DNA from: Massariosphaeria phaeospora
Lineage: Eukaryota > Ascomycota > Dothideomycetes > Pleosporales
Reading direction: 5' to 3'
NCBI GenBank assembly: GCA_011032825.1
Contig: JAADJZ010000009.1
Coordinates: 682,001-746,000 of the forward strand
DNA: 64,000 bases
The stretch's first letter is position 1; every line of letters begins with the position of its first letter. The translations under genes and the position numbers were made by a program. The notes beneath the pieces are model-generated. The model was not told the origin of the DNA and ran no database searches. It saw only the letters and a list, made by a program, of their open reading frames with translations. Shown one piece after another: positions 59,127-64,000 of this stretch.

Positions 59127-59992
59127 TCAGCGTGCTCCCGGCTGTGCTTTCTTTGATGATGGCGCCGCGGCCTTGTACTTGACGCGCGTGTCCAAGGACA
59201 ACCTATCTGGCACCGACAACTCCACACATCCCTTCATCTGTGATTGAAACCTCTTCAGTTCATCTACACCAGCTTCCAGCACGTTTGTGTTGTTGAACTC
59301 CTGTACCTGTACCTTTGCCTCGAGAATGTATGCGCCGCTGGGATCAAATGGCTTGAGCTCGGTGAACTTGGGGAGGTTTGCTTTAGGAGATGTGCCGGAA
59401 GAGTCATGCAGGACGCGGTGGAGAAAGACGACGACGTTTCCGTGGACGATCTGGTGGCCCTCTACGTAGTACTCTGACATGAATCTAGAAGCCATTAGTA
59501 GTGTGCACAGTAACGATGTGGAAGAGCTCACTGATTCGGTCCATTGCTGAGCATGTATGCGTGAGGATCGCCAGAGAGAATGCCAGTAGAAGTGGTCATT
59601 CGTATAGAAACCCCTCTGTCGCCCGTGTCGGGCACATCCTGGAACTCAATGGTCCATTTCGGCTCCGCTCCAGATCCAGTGCCACCTGTCGACGAGCTGC
59701 CGTTTGACGGTTGCGGGCCGCTGCGGTTGAGATCCTCTTCGGACAGCTTCTGGACAAGCTGCGAGTAATATAGGTCCTTGGCTACGGGTTGCTTGTGGTT
59801 CTTGCCGCCAATAGCCTGGGTGCCGCCGCGTCGAAGGTGGGAGCCGGGCTCGTCAGGCGCGCGCTGGGGCTTGTAGATGATGTGACGTGCGAGAAGGCGG
59901 CGAGGCTGCAAGGCCGCGACGCCAGCGAGGATTTTCAGCACCTGATCATGACGTGGTGCCGGCACCTGGCCATACAGCAACAGCTCGTGCAT
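59127..59992 (-). CDS. med18: Mediator complex subunit 18
   Basis: Med18 (yeast Srb5) is part of the Mediator head and works with Med20 in RNA polymerase II initiation. Two exons give 272 aa: 59532-59992 and 59127-59484; donor GTGAGC, acceptor TAG. The start MHELLLYGQVPAPRHDQVLKILAGVA is the family hallmark, followed by PRRLLARHIIYKP. The middle is Ser/Gly-rich and variable (about 95-120). The second exon continues the beta barrel with EYYVEGHQIVHGNVVVFLHRVL and ILEAKVQVQEFNNTNVLEAGVDELKRFQSQMKGCV, ending in a basic tail. Length fits fungal Med18. It lies divergent to kgd4, start codons 622 bases apart. Confidence 0.95.
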
Positions 59993-60614
59993 TATAAATC
60001 CCCGGAGAAGTCAGGTCGGACCGGGGCGGCGAGGAAAGATGAGGGTGGGTGTCGATATGCAATTGCTCGTACGTCAAGGCTGCGGGGGTGTTGATAAGGT
60101 AGGGCGCGCTTTGAGCGGGCATGAGGGCCGCTGATTGGCGGGCGCGAAACCGCTGTGCAGCGTTGGGGAAAAGTTCGCGGCGGCCTGCAGGCAACGCGAG
60201 CCTAGACGCGCAAAAAAGAGCGAGGTGAAGGCGGAGAAGAGACACCCCGCGGCGACGGCAGCACACGAGGGCGCCGAATAGCCGGCTTCCGGTCCTGATC
60301 AGTCGAGCGTGAGCCGATTGCGGGCGCAAAAGGTGGAGGAAAGGAAGTTTCCGGAGATGCCAATGTCGTGATATCGGCGCTAGGGGATTCGTCGGAGCTC
60401 GAGCGCGGTTCATTGAAAGCTATCGGGTCCCCTCCACATCCACATCCACCATCACCAGCCAACGCCCTCTTTCCCACACCAGCTTACTCTGCTTTTACGT
60501 GCCCGCTCATCACCTGCTCTGCCAAATCCATCTCCAGCACAATTCCCTCTGTCCTAGCGATATACCCAGGCCCCGACACTCTCGCTCCGGCACCGCTCCA
60601 CCTCGTTGCTCAAT
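59993..60614. promoter_or_regulatory. divergent promoter region, med18 / kgd4
   Basis: Both start codons face away from this 622-base stretch. An ATTGG (inverted CCAAT) at 60134-60138 is a candidate HAP site. The ORFs called within it are not protein-like. Confidence 0.5.
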
Positions 60615-61018
60615 ATGAACGCGACCAAAGCACTCCTGCAGGGTCGTCAGCCCATGATCCGCTTTCTGGGCAAGCGCACCACACCAGCCAGTATGTATAC
60701 CGTCTTTCTGGAGGCTCAATGGCGTACTGATCCGATATAGCAATTGACCACACTCCCCACGCCCATCCAGCTTCGCCAACCCACTCACTACCCGAGTCCT
60801 TCGCAAGCTACCGTCAAAAGGCTCAACAGCACGGCCCGCTAAACCAGTACTCCACCGGCCACGTCGGTAGCCGGCCGGGTGCATCGCTCGGCCCCATCGA
60901 AGCTGGCAAAGGCAACTTCTTCGACCGTTCTGAGCTTCCCCGGCGGTTCCAACGTCTAGCATGGACACAGGCTGAAATAGAGGCAGTCGAGTCTGGCGGC
61001 GCCAGTCAGTTTGCTTGA
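60615..61018 (+). CDS. kgd4: 2-oxoglutarate dehydrogenase accessory subunit Kgd4 (Ymr31)
   Basis: Kgd4, formerly taken for mitochondrial ribosomal protein Ymr31, anchors the E3 component to the 2-oxoglutarate dehydrogenase core in the matrix (family knowledge). Exons 60615-60690 and 60741-61018 give 117 aa; the exons are too short and split for simple ORF calling. Donor GTATGT and acceptor TAG agree in phase 1. Conserved features are MIRFLGKRTTPA then IDHTPHAHPASP across the intron, SFASYRQKAQQHGPL, and the C-terminal FFDRSELPRRF and EIEAVESGGA. The N-terminus (MNATKALLQGRQ) fits a short targeting signal. Divergent from med18. Confidence 0.92.
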
Positions 61019-62712
61019 GCAACCTGGATTACCAACGGGTGCATTCCAACAACGCCGGATCGTGACGGAAAGTTCTCGGAAATTGAATCACTGTACATAT
61101 GAAACTTCCATGGTCCTGGGAACAAGCCAGCACGGAAGAGCAGCAGCATCATGATGCCATAGGACATCGGGCGGTACGTCTCGGGCTTATAATAGTGGGG
61201 TGATTGGGTCTAGTCATGTGTCATATACCCTTCAAGACTGTTCATGGGATGGAGCTTTAAGTACGGGTCTGGGCTAAGACCGTCAACTAGATTACGAGGC
61301 GGCAACGTGTGGTTCAACATCACTTCATGCCTATATTAATGAGAAACCTTTCAAAGCTAGGTATATTTTGTTTTTGTTGTGCGCGCTAATCCCTAGACCT
61401 TGGTTTCATTCCAAGATGCCACCATTCTTCTTCATCAATCCTCGCGGAAAACGTGCGAACCGGCGATGCGCTAAGTATTCATATTATATCATTACACAGC
61501 TCAACACCAATTCATGATATCACCTACTCGTCGCAATCCTCACACGTCAGTCACACAGCAAACCGAGGATCCCAATATTCCCAACCCCTACAAACTCCTC
61601 CAAGTTTTCTCCATCGTCTCTCGGGATACTCTCGGAGAACACTTGAAGTAGCATCACCGCTTCGGAATCTCCGGAACAGAGATGCCCCTTTGGGTCGGAT
61701 TCACACAGTCATTGGTCTGGTATCCAGACATACATGCAGCGATCAGGTCGTTTCCGGTAACGTTACGTGGAGGGGACTGGCATGCCCATTTTCGCGCTAT
61801 TGGATAGAGTCTAGACATAGGTCCCAACTGCCAAAGCTGGGGGACCGATGAAAGTGCTGATGTCGACTCGACCAAGTAATGCTCATAGATGGTGGTGTAG
61901 GCAAGATGATCCGTACATGCGCATACTGGTCTCGTCCAGGTAGTAGATCTAGATAGATAGGTACCTTGGACGCAGATATGCCCGGGCGGACAGTACGACA
62001 CGTAACGTCATACAGACCTCGGGAAATCCCGAGGTCCGGTGTGGTGCAATAGCTGCAGGTGAGAACGCCATCTCCAGCAACCTGTTTGGATGAGCCCCCA
62101 CCGCTGCGACGGCCGACAGAGCAGTCATGGAGAGGGGAGCCGGAAGCAATTGTACTGGACAAAGCTGATTTGTTCCCTTTCGTGCCAGGTTCGTTTTCGT
62201 AGAGGATTTCAGATAAGAATGACTGACTCGAACCGTGATGTTCAAAACGCATGTGAGAAGGCGCACTTAGGGCCGTGATACAAAGGTAGCGTTAGCAGCA
62301 CGCTTCGCAAGGATGCATAAGGCTGATGTGACGGATCATGTTGAGATTTGCGAGCGCGTCGATCGTCTTCGACGTGATTCCTCGCTAGCGGCGACATGAT
62401 GGGCACCTGGGCATGTCATCAGTCATCAGTCATCATGGGAACGAACGGGGATGCGAGAGCCGCTGCTTCAACGTTTTGGACGGGAAGGCGACACCTCCCA
62501 GCCTCCACACTTCCTCGCTCACCTGGGTGAAGGCAGCAGTCCTCCCCTCTGACCTCTTCGCTTCTGTATCATATCTTCTCCACCCGCCTTTCTTTGCGCC
62601 ATCCAGTATTCCATTCTTCATCCGCTTGCGGGCGGCGGCTGACACCCCACGCTGTTGACTACGCTCGTGCTTTGTTTCACCAACTTTCTACGCTCGACCC
62701 CAACTGCTCCAC
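61019..62712. other. 1.7 kb intergenic
   Basis: 3' flank of kgd4 and presumed promoter of the TCP11-family gene. Overlapping minus-strand frames at 61654-62266 include a Cys-containing stretch but are not convincing. No gene seen. Confidence 0.5.
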
Positions 62713-64000
62713 ATGGCCTCGACACGCCTGCGCAACTCCTTTACCCCGTCGACAGACGCTCAAGACGATACAACGATCATGGAGCACTCGCTATCCGACT
62801 CGGAGCTCGATGTGGTCGGCTCACAGCGCCCCGCCAACGACGATATACCAGAAGAACCCGAGATGATCCTTTCAGACGGCGCCGAAAGCAGCCAGCCGTT
62901 TGCGCCGCCACCACGCATCGCTGCTCGCTTCTCCCGGCCTTTCAACAATCGCCGCAAGTCGTCGGCGGCTTCGTCGCGGCGGAACTCGATCTCGTCGACA
63001 CACTCGCACCAGTCGAACCGCTCCTTCCACAACAGCTGTCAGACCCGCCATATTGCGCAGCATCTGCGACGCGCTTCCATTCTAGAGACACGCAAGGCCC
63101 GGCTTGCCGACCGGGCTGCTCACGCTGAGCAGGTGCGTTTGCGCGCTGCGCTGGCCAAGTCAACACCGCGCAACTCCAATTGTGAAGAGCGGGCCCTGGC
63201 CGCACAGCAGGCTCGCGAGCGACATCTAGCCCAGGTAGCAGCAGTATGCGCCGAAGAAGTCAGGCGGGCGAAGAAGATTGCCGAGGACATGAAAGAGCGC
63301 AAGGCGGCCGACGAAGCTAGATATCGACAAGAGATGGAGGAGAAGCTTGCAGATGCGGAGAAGCGGAGGCTGGAGTACAAGCGCAACACTCGCAGGCCGA
63401 GGACCGCCAGCTCCCCGCCCCGCGACATTAAGAAGACCGATCCACGTCCTGCCGTGTCTTCGGAGGATGCCGCGAAGCGCATACAGGCTGCCTGGCGAGC
63501 CCGGGCTCGGAAGGGCATCGTCGACGCATGGGCAGAGTTGGGCCTCTCCATCGACAAGGTCCACGACGCTAGCTTCGAGGAGATCACGACGCTGCTTGCA
63601 GATGAGAAAGTCTTGTTGGTGACCAAGAAGATGATGTCACTGTTTGGACTGGTTCCAGAGGGAGATGCAGCCTCCAGTGGGGCAGCCATCAGAACCTTCC
63701 TCGCTGCATACCTTATACTAGGTCACCCCGCGCATGTATTAAGCCGGGATGGTGATCAAGAGCAGGATCTCATTACCAAGGCAAAGGATCTCGTCATCTC
63801 CTTCGAATTTGCATTGTCCAAGCTCGCGACCTTCAACTACTACACACCCTCCCCGACCCGGCTGGAGACCGTGACGCTAACACATGGCGCATTCGTTACT
63901 GCTTTCAACGCCTGGAAAGCACGCGACTCTTCGGCACTCATCGAGACCATGGTTGCCTCATTCGTCAGCCTCGATCTAATTTGGCAGAGCGTTAAGGACG
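62713..64000 (+). CDS. TCP11/SOK1-family protein, 5' part, cut by window end
   Basis: TCP11-domain proteins include yeast Sok1, which bypasses PKA loss; molecular role unclear. The frame is open from ATG 62713 for 429 codons to the window edge, so no ORF with a stop is listed. The first 130 residues are Ser/Pro/Asp-rich (disordered, with SVELDVVG-like acidic patches). A long charged helix runs at about 135-240 (ARERHLAQVAAVCAEEVRRAKK, DMKERKAADEARYRQEMEEKLADAEKRR). An IQ-like motif (AAKRIQAAWRARARKG) follows near 255. The TCP11 domain begins about residue 290 (TTLLADEKVLLVTKKMM, AAYLILGHPAHVLS, DLVISFEFAL) and continues beyond the window. Partial at the 3' end; intronless so far. Confidence 0.85.
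   Translation, partial: MASTRLRNSFTPSTDAQDDTTIMEHSLSDSELDVVGSQRPANDDIPEEPEMILSDGAESSQPFAPPPRIAARFSRPFNNRRKSSAASSRRNSISSTHSHQSNRSFHNSCQTRHIAQHLRRASILETRKARLADRAAHAEQVRLRAALAKSTPRNSNCEERALAAQQARERHLAQVAAVCAEEVRRAKKIAEDMKERKAADEARYRQEMEEKLADAEKRRLEYKRNTRRPRTASSPPRDIKKTDPRPAVSSEDAAKRIQAAWRARARKGIVDAWAELGLSIDKVHDASFEEITTLLADEKVLLVTKKMMSLFGLVPEGDAASSGAAIRTFLAAYLILGHPAHVLSRDGDQEQDLITKAKDLVISFEFALSKLATFNYYTPSPTRLETVTLTHGAFVTAFNAWKARDSSALIETMVASFVSLDLIWQSVKD

Noticed and set aside
61654..62001. Cys-containing 115-codon minus frame, possible small secreted protein
   Set aside because: No signal peptide, cysteines few and unpatterned, neighbouring frames equally open.

Overview
The window is nuclear DNA of a filamentous ascomycete (Pezizomycotina). 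Genes carry short introns of about 50-200 bases with GTRNGT donors and CTAAC-type branch sites. Typical filamentous-fungal families are present: FlbA-type RGS protein, Chk1, AcoB/Aco2-type aconitase, Mis-spliced-looking but intact metabolic genes, a BTB protein and a DAL5-type transporter. A Ser/Pro-rich family protein (51-53 kb) suggests Dothideomycetes, but that placement is tentative. Gene density is low: 22 protein genes in 64 kb, separated by several 1-5 kb stretches with no recognisable gene.

Left part (1-20.6 kb): an uncharacterised 682-residue protein faces the checkpoint kinase Chk1. They are followed by the G-protein regulator flbA, with a GC-rich 5.3 kb stretch beyond its start, then a VTC5-like SPX membrane protein (vacuolar polyphosphate) and ilv6 (branched-chain amino-acid synthesis).

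Middle (20.6-47.8 kb): ilv6 shares a 276-base divergent promoter with a KH-domain RNA-binding protein. Next come a second aconitase (aco2), ER glucosidase I divergent from a YFH7-like P-loop kinase, a steroid 5-alpha-reductase-type enzyme, a Ser/Pro-rich single-pass membrane protein, a BTB protein, a DAL5-type MFS transporter, an F-box-like protein, cytochrome c peroxidase, an unknown coiled-coil protein and mitochondrial glutaredoxin 5.

Right part (47.8-64 kb): after 3.5 kb without a gene come a Ser/Pro-rich protein, DNA 3'-phosphatase/5'-kinase (pnk1), Mediator subunit Med18, the short two-exon mitochondrial protein Kgd4, and the 5' part of a TCP11/SOK1-family gene cut by the window edge.

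The genes do not form a biosynthetic or mobile cluster. They are mostly housekeeping, with a mitochondrial theme (aco2, ccp1, grx5, kgd4, ilv6) and two DNA-damage genes (chk1, pnk1). I found no convincing new biological system. The most unusual signals are the aco2 intron that lacks an AG acceptor and splits the iron-sulphur CxxC motif next to a 5-base microexon, a TTTCACTCA-rich minisatellite upstream of pnk1, a possible decayed gene near 13 kb, and a strongly G/T-skewed tract near 36 kb. No tRNA, rRNA, CRISPR or intact transposon was seen. All exon structures were worked out by eye from splice motifs, reading frame and recalled family conservation.
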